This document shows, piece by piece, positions 50,381 to 61,491 of a stretch of 64,000 nt of DNA (within the stretch, counting starts at the first letter, position 1; each line of letters starts with the position of its first letter). The notes beneath the pieces are model-generated. The model saw only the letters and a program-made list of their open reading frames with translations, did not search any database and was not told the origin of the DNA. The stretch covers positions 19,687,666 to 19,751,665 of the forward strand of contig OX485807.1 in NCBI GenBank assembly GCA_950295325.1, in the 5' to 3' direction. The position numbers and the translations under genes are program-made. The DNA is from Polytrichum commune. Lineage: Eukaryota; Streptophyta; Polytrichopsida; Polytrichales; Polytrichaceae.

Positions 50381-50741
50381 ATAGAATTGTTGAGGTATTT
50401 TTTGGTGTTCTTTTTACTTTCAATGGCTAGAGGAGTTCTTTGGTGATTAACGTAGAAACAACATGTTAGAAAAGGTAGGGTGGAATATATTCATAAGACA
50501 CAAATTTTGTAAATTTTTTAGATCTTCATTAGGCTTTATTAAATGTCCATAAGTAATTTATATATAACATATGGTACTATAGAATGTGTTAATTTACTCT
50601 CTTTTTTATAAAATAGCCTAACAAAATTTGGATGAATAATTGTTTTTGGGAGGATGAGTACATTTAGAGGGTGAGTTAAGTTATTTTAAAAATTATAGCA
50701 AGGGTTTGTTGGATATATGAATGAAATTTCAATCAATGATG

Positions 50742-50810
50742 GATGAGATTTGGTTCATCATGGATGGAATTTGGTCAAATGTGGATGAAGTTTGGTTCAT
50801 TGTGGATGAA
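50742..50810 (+). repeat. 21-bp tandem repeat, three copies
   Basis: GATGAGATTTGGTTCATCAT-like units at 50742, 50763 and 50784 followed by a partial copy. The period of 21 keeps a 7-codon repeat (DEIWFIM, DGIWSNV, DEVWFIV) in a short open frame, probably by chance. Confidence 0.8.
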
Positions 50811-51209
50811 ACAAAAAATTTAGGGCTAGAAGAATGTTGGGCGACTTTCTCTTTCTATTGCCATTTTGCACAACTCTCTCAACTGTATAATCAGGCCATC
50901 TTCAAATTGTTCAAACATTTTGTCATTCTGCTATGTTTCCTTACGTGATGGATATCAACAAAGAGGAAGTCCACTCCAATACCACGAGGAAAAATTTGGA
51001 TTCCTACTTATAATGAAAATAGGGCGTAATTTATTGCACAATTATGAAATTTATAATTACCTATAGGGCAGAGGAAAATGGTGAGAAGTGGGATTGCTAG
51101 CAATTATAGGGTCCAAAAAGGGTTCAAAGACTAGGATAATTAACCCCTAAACAAAAACTTGGTTCTCGCACATGGATGACATTTTTCTATAGAGGTGCCT
51201 TCCCCAGGT

Positions 51210-51503
51210 TCATTGGAAAGTTGGTGTAGTATGGTGAGTTTTTCCATTGGATTCTATTAAAGTTTGTGTTATTAGGAAGGCATTGTTGCCCATGTTTATG
51301 TGTAATTCATATTCTCTTCTAAGCATAAACATGGTATTGGCGATGAGTGACCTCACACATGATTGGTATTGATGCTTTGGGAGGTGTTGGGACCCTCCAT
51401 AATTTGCACTTCTATGTGTGGCTAAACCTTGGTAGATGTTACCTAGTTGTTCTTGGTCATTGATGACGTGGATTAGTTGTTGCCCTATACAATTTAAGTA
51501 CAT
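51210..51503 (-). pseudogene. LINE reverse transcriptase thumb/connection fragment
   Basis: Ninety-seven codons with NCIGQQLIHVINDQEQLGNI and CVRSLIANTMFMLRREYELH. The second block aligns with GQQSPIAQTLYFLQRNF at 39107 on the plus strand, so both LINE remnants are one family. No catalytic motif is included. Confidence 0.55.
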
Positions 51504-51549
51504 TGGTGGTAGGGACTCAAGAGGAGGGCAAGTTTGGGTATTTAAAGTG

Positions 51550-52960
51550 ATCTCATTGGATTAGGAATCCAAAGTGGATTCGGAAGCCATGCAACTCAGA
51601 CTACATGAATCATATCTTGATATCTTACAAAATTGTACTGGAAAAGTTCTCATGAACCATTGTGGTCACAAATGGGCATCCATTTGTGCTACCCAACTTG
51701 GTCATGACCCACCTTTTGCATGAGATAATGTGCTTCTTGAATGACCTATTATGATCTTGCGTGGCACCTCATGATTGTGAGATTGTGGGACAATGCCTTT
51801 TATATATAGTTCATCGAAGCGTAAAATGGGGGCATAACTACCTATGTTGGAGCCCCACCCACTTGTTCATGTCACAGTGTGCTACATGGTAGATTTGCCA
51901 TGCGTGCACATTGGTCATGCTATGCATGCACTTGGCTTTTCATTTTTCTTTTGGATCATTTAACATGTGCTTTGTGTCCACTATACCCTTAATTTAAGTG
52001 TCCGCAACAGGTCATAAACTGAAATAGGTGCATCTACCTTATGTTGTCACTTGTCAGCTAGGGCTAGCTAGTTGGGGTTTCAAATGGACTTTATTCGTGC
52101 ATAAGGTACGTGTCCCTATTGTGTGCATCCAACTCCACAAAGAATTTTGATTCGTGAATCAACTTGGAGATTGTCTTATCCGGTTAGCAATTGCGTGTCA
52201 TGAAGATTGTCATTTAACAGTCTAGAATGATTTGCGTAAGGATGTAAAAGCTATAAAAGTACAAAAGATTCTATTTCTCTTTGAACGATCATACATGTCC
52301 TCTTTGTGTTCACTATTTGATCCTAGACTATTTCATACATTTCAAATTTGCACGTGGTTCAATCAGATCATAAAACTTGCTATTTTGGTTTTCATTTTTA
52401 ATTACAAACCTTTGCCATGTACCACTAAAATATAGGTGTTAGGTTTTGAGGACTGACAGTGCAAGGCCCACACACCTTAGATTCGGCCAAATTATGATGA
52501 TGTGTGTATCATACCAATGTAGGTGTTGTTGCACAACCTTGAAGCATATATTCAAGCACAACTACATTCTTTTTGTGAATACAAACCACATATGCCACTC
52601 CTATAGGAGTAATCAATGTAGGGGATACAAAGAATTTTTGGGTTAAGTTGTGGAGAGGGGATTATCACATACGATTGTACCTCTCATTCACCCAACATAG
52701 AAGCCTTGAATAGTATGCAACCCAAAGGTTACTTTTTTGAGTTGATTTGACACTGAAAGCAATTTTAAAGACCCATTTTGGCCTAGTGCAAGTCATTTGC
52801 AATGAAGCGGCCACAAACCTATAGGGAGTCAAGTTACTATGTTAGATGGATGAGAAGTACGCTCATATCCAATAATTACCTCTCTCTCCTATTGTAAACT
52901 TTGCATGGCAGTAATTGTCTCCCACATTCCTTCATGTTTCTCCTAGTACCACATACTATC
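51550..52960. other. no recognised gene
   Basis: Short frames only; no motif or repeat structure found. Confidence 0.4.
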
Positions 52961-53095
52961 TACAATCTGCTGTCTATACATGTTACCTCTATAAGACTAT
53001 AAGTGTTAGCATTTCTAACACAATTGATTAATATTTAAACTTGCCCCCAATAGAAATGTATAACACTTATAGAGGTATATAGGCGGCAGACTGTA
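52961..53095. repeat. inverted repeat, possible small MITE
   Basis: Left arm 52961-53016 (TACAATCTGCTGTCTATA ... ACCTCTATAAG ... TGTTAGCATTTCT) and right arm 53052-53095 are reverse-complementary with scattered mismatches; the left arm has a 10-base duplication of ACTATAAG-like sequence. A central spacer of 35 bases separates them. No TSD could be fixed. Confidence 0.6.
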
Positions 53096-56000
53096 CAACC
53101 ACCATCACTTACACATTGTAGTGTGGGTGATAAAGTAATAGTAGATACACACTATGAATTGTGGTGTTAACTTCACCTTGCAGTGCATATTGGTTTAGGT
53201 ATTGTGCCAAATTGCTTCACAGGAAACATTGAAGCAATTCAAGGAATTCATGTCAGTGAGCACAAGTATTTTACAAGGTAAGTGTCATGATATACATTGT
53301 GAAATTTAAGATCGACAAATCGTTGAGAAGCTTTCATCCATTATCTTGTATATGCTATGATAGCAGTATGTATCATGTGCAGTACAAGTGGGGACCATAC
53401 CATGGTTATGTGGCACACAGGCCTTATGTGACCACTATTATTTATCAGACACCTATATTTGACTGGTTTGACTGATTTATGGAAAGGCTTCTGCTCAACA
53501 AATGACACCAAAAGACACATGTTACAATGAGATTGACCTATGCACTCAAAACACAAACACCACTTATGGGTTCAGTATTGAACACAATTGGGAGGGCGTA
53601 AGTGATCATTTAAAGAAGTAAATCCTCACTTTGACCTCTTATAGCTTTTCTAGTCCAGTTCTGAATCTTGACACAGAAACCTATGTGTTTCACAATTGCT
53701 CACTGGATGAGACAACTCTCAAGAGTTCCTTTTTTTGAAGTTCCGACATGACTATATGCACAAATGAACTAGCCAAGAGGCACCTCAAACAGACCAGAGA
53801 CACCCATGCACCTGTTCAAACTGATATTTCGGAGATGCTTGTCACCAGTTTGAAAGATGATACAATAGGCAACAACAAAGTTCTGAAATGCACACAATAA
53901 ATGCAAACAACCAGGGAGGCTTCATAGGAGCACATGGCTCTCAGTGTGCATGAAATCCATTGATCTGCTAACATGGTTCACAAAGATTGCTGCTACCTTT
54001 TTAACACCACAAAATGGCCTCTGCCTCTATACAAGATGACACAAAGAAATCTGTTAGTACATCACTTGTGTACCCAATTGACTAAGGACCTTGCCACACC
54101 TTCCAGGTATCTTTGTAACACTTGGCAGTACTATCATGTCTAGCCTTCCTGATGATTACAACATCTTCTCGTAAAGCTGTGAGATTTATTTCCAAATCAC
54201 ATTCATGTGTGTTTACAAACTTTGAGAACTTCCATTAACTCCAAGAATCTACTTTATAAGAATCTGAGTTGGAAAATCATGAGGTGATACCTAACATGAT
54301 TTAATCAGGTCTTCCTCACAGTCTGAAATTCCTCTCAATGACCATTTTAAATAAATTAAAATGGTCAATTCTGTTATGTAAACAGGGCATAAGCCTTTCG
54401 ATCCTCCAACATGAGTCAGGTGTAAGATTTCTACGCTTTCTATTTGGTAGGTTAGTCAGTATTCACTTTGTTGATTTTGTATAATGCCAGGTCTTAGCTC
54501 TGCTCAAGCCTTATCTGCACTACCTTATTGCAAAAATTAGTCCCTTGCTTAATTGTACCTTCAGATGTGAGATACATACTGGAAGATTTGATTGCACATT
54601 ATTTCCACTCTTCATTTGTCGCCACTGGCATGACCAAATCTACAAAGATCACCTTTAATACTCACTTCAGCATTGTGTACTGCCACAAGCGGATTTCCCA
54701 GCACGCCACAGCAGGTATGTTGCAGTGCAATTGCTGTTCTTTTAGGCACACAAGTAAGCAATTAAGCAGAACCTCCACCGGCACTGAAATTTCCATACTG
54801 TACCTTGCAAAAAGCAGTTCAATACATGTCCTTGGACTGTCCTGATAATGCAAGCTCTTTATGCAAGGTCCTAGTAGGACAGAAAGGACAACAGAAAACA
54901 CCAGTGTACTGATTTTTAAAGGCAAGATCATACTGTGAAGATTACTTGCACATACCTTCCACATGTAAAATGTGCACAAGTCAAGAATGGGCAAGGGTTA
55001 GGCTGTGTACCTAGATACTACTAATTGACACTTCAAGAAATGATTGGGCTCTCAAGATGCTTTTTTTTCAAGTATTCTTCCTCTTATATGATGTTAATAG
55101 GACTTACACTTCAAGAATCACCCCCCCTGGAACTGTTCCTGAATCACAAACTGTTCAGGGAGAATCTTTACCTGTAAAAACAATCCCAATCTTAGACTCC
55201 AATATATGCAAGTAGACATAGAAAACTGACAGGAGTGCTTGCTCAATAGGCAAAAAATGTACACAAGGTGAATACTTCGGACATGAGAATTGTGTCACGT
55301 GAGCAAGGAGAGAAACCAATCACAACGCATATGGAACCTAATAAAGAGGTTGCAATATCAGGACAATTCTAACGCAATGGAAGTAGGTTGCTTGGAGTTT
55401 ACATCATACATGATTCTTCCCTTAATGTGGTCTTGATTTCAGATCATAAACCTCCACGACCCAATCGTCTAGGGTTCAATCACATTCTTGGAGTGACATA
55501 TTTTCCCAAGTCATTACATAAGCCTGCCAAAGAGATTTGATAGGCAAGCACCCTCCACCAAACTCAGGCCCGTTTTCACCTTAGGTAGACCTATGGACCA
55601 TCAAGTGCAAAATCATCAATTTAAAAAAACTCAGTCTAATATGATCATCATTTAATCATTTGAGTAACTGTGGCCTATTTTAGATGATTGCCATACTTAT
55701 CTAGAATGTAAGATGCAGAAGAGCCAACCCTACAATATCAGATGGCATGATCATCTGCTTCTAAAACATATGCAGTATGTTACTTGTCAAAGTAAGAGAT
55801 AAAGATTCTTCTATTTCCGGTCAAGCAAATGCTGACTCTGTAAACATGTGAGACTGAAGGAGACCACATGACTTCATGCACAAACTCATGATTCCAGATT
55901 CTTATAGTGATGCGGGTACAAAAGCAACATGAGGGGTTTGTACCTGAAATAGGTCTTGTGTTGTCAACCAACAATAAAATAAATGTTAAAAATAAATTGC

Positions 56001-56250
56001 AGCATGTGAAAACTTGCAGCTGTCCATACACATCTTTCATTAAAATTCAATATACATGTATTCAAAATAGGTTCACAAGACAAATGAGGGTATTGGGGTC
56101 TTCTCACCCTGGTTGTGATTGCAATAGCTTGCTTTAAATTTCCCTTTGTCCTATACCGAAGGTGTAAGTCCTACTGAGATGGCTGAGTGGAATACATCAA
56201 TATTCCCTTGGCCTTCAGAGTGTTGCACTTCCGCTACAACTACAAACTCG
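53096..56250. other. region downstream of the YLS8 gene, no recognised gene
   Basis: Frames at 54528-54845 plus and 54662-54994 minus overlap and lack motifs. A diverged relative of the 143-bp unit at 5998-6140 lies at about 53395-53470 (TTATGTG...CACTATTATTTATCAGACACCTATATTTGA). It is less AT-rich than the TE-dense parts and may be old gene-flanking sequence. Confidence 0.4.
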
Positions 56251-56252
56251 GA

Positions 56253-56258
56253 TTTATT
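56253..56258 (-). terminator. poly(A) signal AATAAA for the YLS8 gene
   Basis: TTTATT on plus gives AATAAA on the minus strand, about 112 bases downstream of the stop codon, a usual distance for a plant near-upstream element. Confidence 0.5.
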
Positions 56259-56370
56259 TGCTTAGAATCCCCATGAATCATGGTGAACTGGGTATTGCAA
56301 CCCACGTCAAAGTCAAGTAACTTGGAAACATCATCACAGGTTGAACCCCTTAAATTCCAGTCCATTGTGT

Positions 56371-57149
56371 TTAGTAACGGTACTTGGTTGAGTAATCCTT
56401 TGGAGAAACAACCAGACCCCTACCCTTTCTGGCTCCTCGGTATACAGTTTCCACAATATCAATAAATTCCTGCTTGTCCTTCAGTGCCCAATTGATTTTG
56501 TTGTTGTTTCCCGTGCCCAGATCGATCATAATGTGCTTGTTACGGAAGAAGAACATGATCGTACAGGGGTCGTATAGCTCATACATGGTATTGAAATCGG
56601 GCACCTCAGTGATGTCCACGAGATAGATCACCGCAAAATTCTTGATAGTTTCCGCAACCGACGCGAGCACTTCATCCATCTGCACAACCACACATATCCC
56701 ACGTTACTCAAACATGTTCATGAAGGAATTTGCAAAGTTAACCAAAAAAAAAAGGCGTGCACAAAAAAAAACTGACAGGAAAACTTCAACCACACATCAC
56801 CCATGTTACTCCAACATGTTCATGAACGCAATTGCAATTTCCTTTTTTTCTTTTTGAAAAAGGTGTGCACAACCGACAGGATAATTAGAGAAAGTTGGAA
56901 GGTGCCGAAAGATTCCCCATATCCGACAACAAAACACTCTACGAATACAGGAAATCAAGGCTCTCGAAACATCTAAGAAGCGCAAGATACAGGTTGACGA
57001 AAAATTCAGAATTCAGTCTATACTCGTACCTGCATGCAAGTTTCGTCCCAATCATGGCCGAAACGGATGACAACAGCGCGCTCCTCCTCCGCCAAGATGG
57101 CCTGATCTACGGCCCAGCCGGAGTGCAGATGCGGCAAAAGATACGACAT
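56371..57149 (-). CDS. YLS8: U5 snRNP thioredoxin-like protein, DIB1/Dim1 (YLS8) family
   Basis: Spliceosomal protein of the U5 snRNP and U4/U6.U5 tri-snRNP (yeast Dib1, human U5-15kD/Dim1), acting in the nucleus in pre-mRNA splicing before activation. Two coding exons on minus: 57149-57030 (40 codons, MSYLLPHLHSGWAVDQAILA to DWDETCMQ) and 56679-56371 (102 codons plus stop, from MDEVLASVAETIKNF to KDYSTKYRY). The total of 142 residues is the usual family length. The intron, 57029-56680, is 350 bp, phase 0, with donor CAG|GTACGAG and acceptor TTGTGCAG. The thioredoxin fold is recognised from FGHDWDETC, VDITEVPDFNTMYELYDP, FFFRNKHIMIDLGTGNNNKI and the C-terminal RGARKGRGL. Residue 25 is Ala where Leu is usual; all else looks intact, so it is probably functional. 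Confidence 0.96.
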
Positions 57150-57214
57150 AGTGAGAGCAGGAAAAACGCAACAATAGACACCTCAAATCCAACGAGCTTC
57201 AAACCCTCGCGTGG

Positions 57215-57223
57215 AAACCCTAA
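57215..57223. promoter_or_regulatory. telo-box in the YLS8 leader/promoter
   Basis: AAACCCTAA on plus (TTAGGGTTT on minus) lies 66-74 bases upstream of the start codon, with a second partial AAACCCT at 57201-57207. This motif is common near the 5' ends of plant genes for translation and other housekeeping functions. No strong TATA box is seen nearby. Confidence 0.5.
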
Positions 57224-57225
57224 AA

Positions 57226-57658
57226 CAGAGAGCTCTGTCTGTATAACAAGACCAAAACGTTGTCAAAGGTGCGAGAAGGTCCTCAAGACGAAAGGTGCGG
57301 AGGACGGATGGACGGATGACAAGCAGTCGTGGCTACGAAATCCTGTCCATTTCGGGGGGCTTGGATGAATGAGATCATATTTGGGGTAAGCATTTACATA
57401 TCTGATTTGGCGTGGGCCACACTATTCATCATTGACCCACAACAATGAAAATTTGGCTATAATGTGGGCCACGGTAGTTTCTAGCAACACCTTTTCCCAA
57501 TTATGTTATTATTGTGAGCCACATGATATATCATGACCATAGTTGCAACATTCATTTCGAAACAAATGAAATACGTTTCAAAACATTTCAAAACACACAA
57601 ATTTCATGAAAAAAAAAAACAAACTATAGTATAATATAAGCTCTAGGACTACAATCCA
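57226..57658. other. YLS8 upstream region
   Basis: Contains the remaining promoter of the minus-strand gene and then AT-rich sequence, including a TTTCRAAAC-rich patch at about 57558-57594. No other gene is seen before the hAT remnant. Confidence 0.4.
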
Positions 57659-58445
57659 TCACTTGTACAAAGTCCTAACAAGGTCAAAGCGTGGATTTTT
57701 GCGAGAATAAGCATGAGGGTCTTCATAACTGTCAAATTCTTGTGAACCAGAAGAAATTAAATAATCTAAACTACTCAAATAGTCATCATGACTGAAACTT
57801 CTGAAATCATCATTATAAGTGTTGCTTCCCAAATTGCTTGTTTCAAAAAGGCTTTGGCTTGAAATAGAGGTTTCTTGAAATTGAGATTCATGTACTGGAG
57901 TTGACATGGTCAAAAATTCACTCAAACTCTTAGATTCCCGTTTCCGTGCCACATGTTGAGATGGATGTGCTCTTTCTTCATACAAGCCAAAAAAAATCAA
58001 ACTTCAGTTTCCAGCCGAGGATGCAAAGAGGGATCCTTGGTAATGTCAATTTCATCGGGATTTCATTCTTGAATGGCATCATCAATTTCCATGCTCTCCA
58101 ACATTCTCGAGTTCGTTTGAATGAAAACCAACCTTTTCATTTCAAAGAAGGATAATATGTTGCATTTTTTGATTTAGATGAATCTCAATTTCGTTCCACC
58201 CACTCACCAAAGAATCGCAATCTTGTGATAACACACATAATGCAATATGTTGTAAATCTTGCACTTATTTGCCATATTTTTCCCACCAAGAAACATGTCT
58301 CAAAAGAGCCTCAACATGATGAAGAGCCTCTTCAACATGGACGCCATTCCAATCCTTTCATCACGTAGACAACATTACTGGCCACATAGGTTGAGCCCTT
58401 CGATTACTCTAGAACTTGAAACTCTAAAACATGCACAACAATCAA
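57659..58445 (-). pseudogene. hAT transposase C-terminal remnant
   Basis: Minus-strand frames give EALHHVEALLRHVSWWEKYGK (about 58290-58350), then VQDLQHIALCVLSQDCDSL and IEIHLNQKMQHIILL, matching the shape of the hAT C-terminal dimerisation region (W...YG....L...A..VLSQ..SS...R..S....I...K.N.L). After one or more frame changes a 113-codon open tail follows (57659-58000), Ser-rich and ending ...FDLVRTLYK. The hAT dimerisation domain is needed for transposase activity; here it is broken and the catalytic part is absent. It is read by eye only; the tail alone would not support the call. Confidence 0.5.
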
Positions 58446-58649
58446 ACCTTGTTAATCTTTAAAAACATATACTATGCACAAGGTGCTTGAATCAACTAAA
58501 ACTGAGGCACACTTCAATCAAACCTCTTTGTCTCCAACTAATTGTTGAGCTTATAACATCCAAAGTCACTTGAATCTCAAATTGATAGAAAAATGCATGA
58601 GTTTCATAACTTGGTGAAAAAACAAGAATCCAAATATATTCAGGTCATC

Positions 58650-58960
58650 GTACTAAATAAAATCTATGGCTTGTAGGTTAGGTCTATTCGATGGATGGCT
58701 CTGGTGTGTTGGGCTATTCTTAGACCTTTGTTATGTTGATTTGCGCACATGGATAAGCGTGTGGTCATGTGTCTCTGTCAATGCTTTGGCATAATATACA
58801 ATTGGACTTTGGGTAGGTGAGTGACCAATTTTTTATTTTTTATTTTTTTCTATGGTTATCCATATATTGTGCATATCTAAATCTTAGTGTTTGTATGATT
58901 TGTGCGTCAAGTATGTTCAAATCATATGCCTCAAGTTTATTGTTTTGGCGATAAGCTTAA
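58650..58960 (-). mobile_element. small LINE fragment (Cys/His motif region)
   Basis: Minus frame gives QTLRFRYAQYMDNHRKK followed by a CILCQSIDRDT-x-PHAYPC pattern, the same arrangement as 48600-48790 in the minus-strand LINE (LKLCYAQYICNH ... CTLCLTDAIDSWPHL). DNA similarity between the two loci is also visible. Boundaries are approximate. Confidence 0.45.
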
Positions 58961-58979
58961 AGCCATTCTTTACTTTCCC

Positions 58980-59579
58980 AATCACCAATTCTCCACTTCC
59001 ATCCGCACAACAAAGGTCCTTTCACCCGCCAACAATGAAACTCCATCTTTGAGAAGATTTCTTGAGGAAGCTTGATGAGTCCTGCCCAATTTCAAGTCAC
59101 CGAATAGAGGCCAATGTCCATTGGGTTTGAGTATTCCAAACCTAGAGTTTTGCCATTGGGTTCGTCTTCTAGAGTTGTGCGAGACATGCACTATGTGCCT
59201 CATTGCCGCGACTAATTGATTTGAAACCCACTTCAAATCTAATGGTGACATTGAAACCATCGTTGAGTCCTATCTCATGATTTACCTTCTCATTCTTTGG
59301 TATTTGAGTGAAGTGCTAGCGGTGTCTTGGTATGGCACCCGGCCTCTCATGGGGCAACATGAACTAATGGACCCTTGGGATTGCACTGCGAGTTATCCTA
59401 AATCATGCTACTTCTTTAGGTGGTGTACCTACCTCTACAATTCTTTGTTTGTTTGGTATTCTCTGATGTGGCTATCCCCAACTAATTATCAATGGCTTTG
59501 TGGACTTGAAATCCAAGTCACACTTGTGCCTAGATGTCGATGCTTGGGGCAGTGGACTTGGATCTATTTATAGTGCTTG
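58980..59579. other. no recognised gene
   Basis: Frames at 58982-59260 minus and 59277-59573 plus carry no recognisable domain. The left end of the gypsy LTR may lie in or near this segment. Confidence 0.35.
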
Positions 59580-60023
59580 GTGCCAGTACATGGGTGGTCT
59601 CTTTAGTGGTGGCTAGGTGCCAGTGCCCTAGTGGTGGTTGTACAACAAGCTAGCCTAGCTTGAACTACTGAGAACTCTCTCTCTAGAAAACCATGAGGAA
59701 GAGAAGTGTCTTATGGCATGAACCACCACACCATCGAGCCATGAGGAAGATAGCCCCTTTGCCATGTAAAATGCTCACCCCCATGCCACTTTTCAAAGTT
59801 AAGAGGAGTTGCCACTAGTTGGATCACCACCAATCCTTACTGCTAAGGCTCCTTGATAACCTTGCTCACACTACTAGTGGTACTATGACTTTGCCACTAG
59901 TTAACTCTCACTAGTTAGATCGCCACAAATCCTTATGGCTAAGGCTCCTTAATAGCCTTACTCACACTACTAATGATATTATGGCTCCATAAAGCCTTGT
60001 TCACACTACCAGTGCGTTGCATT
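59580..60023 (-). mobile_element. probable 3' LTR of the gypsy element (left limit unknown)
   Basis: On minus, a polypurine tract AGAGGGGGAGGAA (60024-60036) is directly followed by TGCAACGCACTGG, the expected junction of PPT and 3' LTR, so the LTR would start at 60023 and run to lower coordinates. Inside, a roughly 98-bp unit with ACTAGTTRGATC and AAGGCTCCTT and CTCACACTACTA is repeated at about 59810 and 59908. The matching 5' LTR is outside the window, so the far end cannot be fixed. Confidence 0.5.
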
Positions 60024-60137
60024 CCTCCCCCTCTAGATTTGAGCGTCTTTGCTGAACATACAAGTAAACTCATCAATTTTTTAGGTACAACTTGATCAAA
60101 CATCTAATATAAAGAAATTCACAACATAAGATCTCTC

Positions 60138-61310
60138 TCACCTCTTCCTTTTAGGCAACATATCAGGTAAACTTTTCTGTCTAACACCATGACGTGATAG
60201 TCCCTCGTTAGTGCGGACTACAAAATCCCAATATTTTTTTAGTACTTCAGGACTCAAATTAGATTCAAGCTCCCTAAAGTTATGCTCAAACCCATAACCG
60301 AGCCACTTGATGAGGTAGAATTTAACGGGACGGGAACGACTCCCTCTAACATGATGTTATAAAACACGTTCCACTCCATATGATATATCATAATTTTCAA
60401 TGATTGGCGATGGCGGAGGCTTTACCCTACCATTAGCCTTGTAAGGTTTCTACAAAGAGACGTGGAAATGTTATAAATTCCTATGGTTTCTTGAAATAAG
60501 ACACATTGGCTACAAATAGTATGCTACGACGTCAATTCTTTTAACAATTTCAAATGGGCCGATCCATCGAGGAAGTCATTTCCTCACACCTGGGGTTTTA
60601 ACTTAATGTTGGAAGTACTAAGAAGCACCTCAAATCTCATCTCATACGACACATTGCATTGTTTGTTGTTAGCATAAGATTTTAGTCTTTGTTGGGCTGC
60701 CAACAAAATGTTTCTTAGCTTCGCTAATAATATTATTCATGGCCAAAGAAAAATCTTTTGCAATCGGGACTGGAGACCCGCCGATATTTTTATTCACAGG
60801 TGTTGAAGGATGTTGACCATAATTCAATAGAAAAGGTGTAGTCTTGATGGATATTTGCTTCGAGTTATTGGAGGCAAATTCAACCACTGACAAATACTCA
60901 TCCCAGTCATCTTAGGAATGACTCACATAATGCCTAAGCATATCCTCAAGGACTCTATTTAGCCTCTTTGTTTGACCATCGATTTGAGGATGAAAAGATA
61001 CAAACATGATCAATTAAGTGCCTAACAAGTAGTGCATCTCTTGCTAAAATCCACCCGTAAATCTCACATCTCTATCACCGATTAACTCAAGGGGATTACC
61101 ATGTAGCTTGTAGACATTATCCCTAAATAATTTTGTCGTCTCCTCGGTGGTCATAGTTATGGTAGTCGCCATAAAATGAGCCATTTTGCTCAACTTATCA
61201 ACACACACAAAAATTGCATCATGCCCTTGCTTAGTTGCAATAAGTCGGACAATAAAGTCCATGCTTACGCATTCCCATTTTTCCTAAGGGATTTTTAAGA
61301 GTTGTAACAA
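60138..61310 (-). pseudogene. gypsy integrase and chromodomain
   Basis: MDFIVRLIATKQGHDAIFVC gives the first catalytic Asp (61262 onward); the second is in GDRDVRF (about 61060) and the Glu is in RLNRVLED (60945-60947). HPQIDGQTKR precedes it as usual. Stops interrupt at about 61041 (after FTGGF) and 60914, both within the same frame, consistent with point changes. After VEFASNNSKQ the C-terminal part changes frame and a chromodomain follows at about 60228-60400 (YGVERVL ... VKFYLIKWLGYGFEHNFREL ... YW), ending at the stop at 60138. Chromodomains direct integration to particular chromatin. Confidence 0.85.
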
Positions 61311-61491
61311 TCCACCGGGTTACGTAGTAGGGGTTTTACTACGTTGGCAAACATCACAAGAATTTACATATTTCTGAACATCCTTCCTCATTTTTGGCCA
61401 CGAAAACGAGTTTGAATCTTCTTGAGCGTCTTGGAAGTATCCATACAACCATTATGTAGCGAATCGTGATGTTTATGAAGTATAAACTTTC

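Larger units (their letters stand above)
47732..51545 (-). mobile_element. LINE retrotransposon, 5'-incomplete, decayed, with GATA-type tail
   Basis: From high to low coordinates the minus strand gives the end of a reverse transcriptase (51210-51503), an interruption of about 0.8 kb, connecting ORF sequence (48525-50380), a Cys/His motif, a degenerate C-terminal tail to about 48240, a SINE inserted in the 3' region, and a 3' end with a (TATC)n tail (plus strand GATA repeat 47732-47755). The last 130 bp match the retroposon at 5792-5938. All frames are broken. The 5' part including endonuclease and RT catalytic core was not found upstream of 51545. Confidence 0.65.

Noticed and set aside
56895-57368. 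157-codon plus-strand ORF
   Set aside because: It is antisense to exon 1, the intron and the leader of the YLS8 gene; exon 1 on the other strand is a clear family match.
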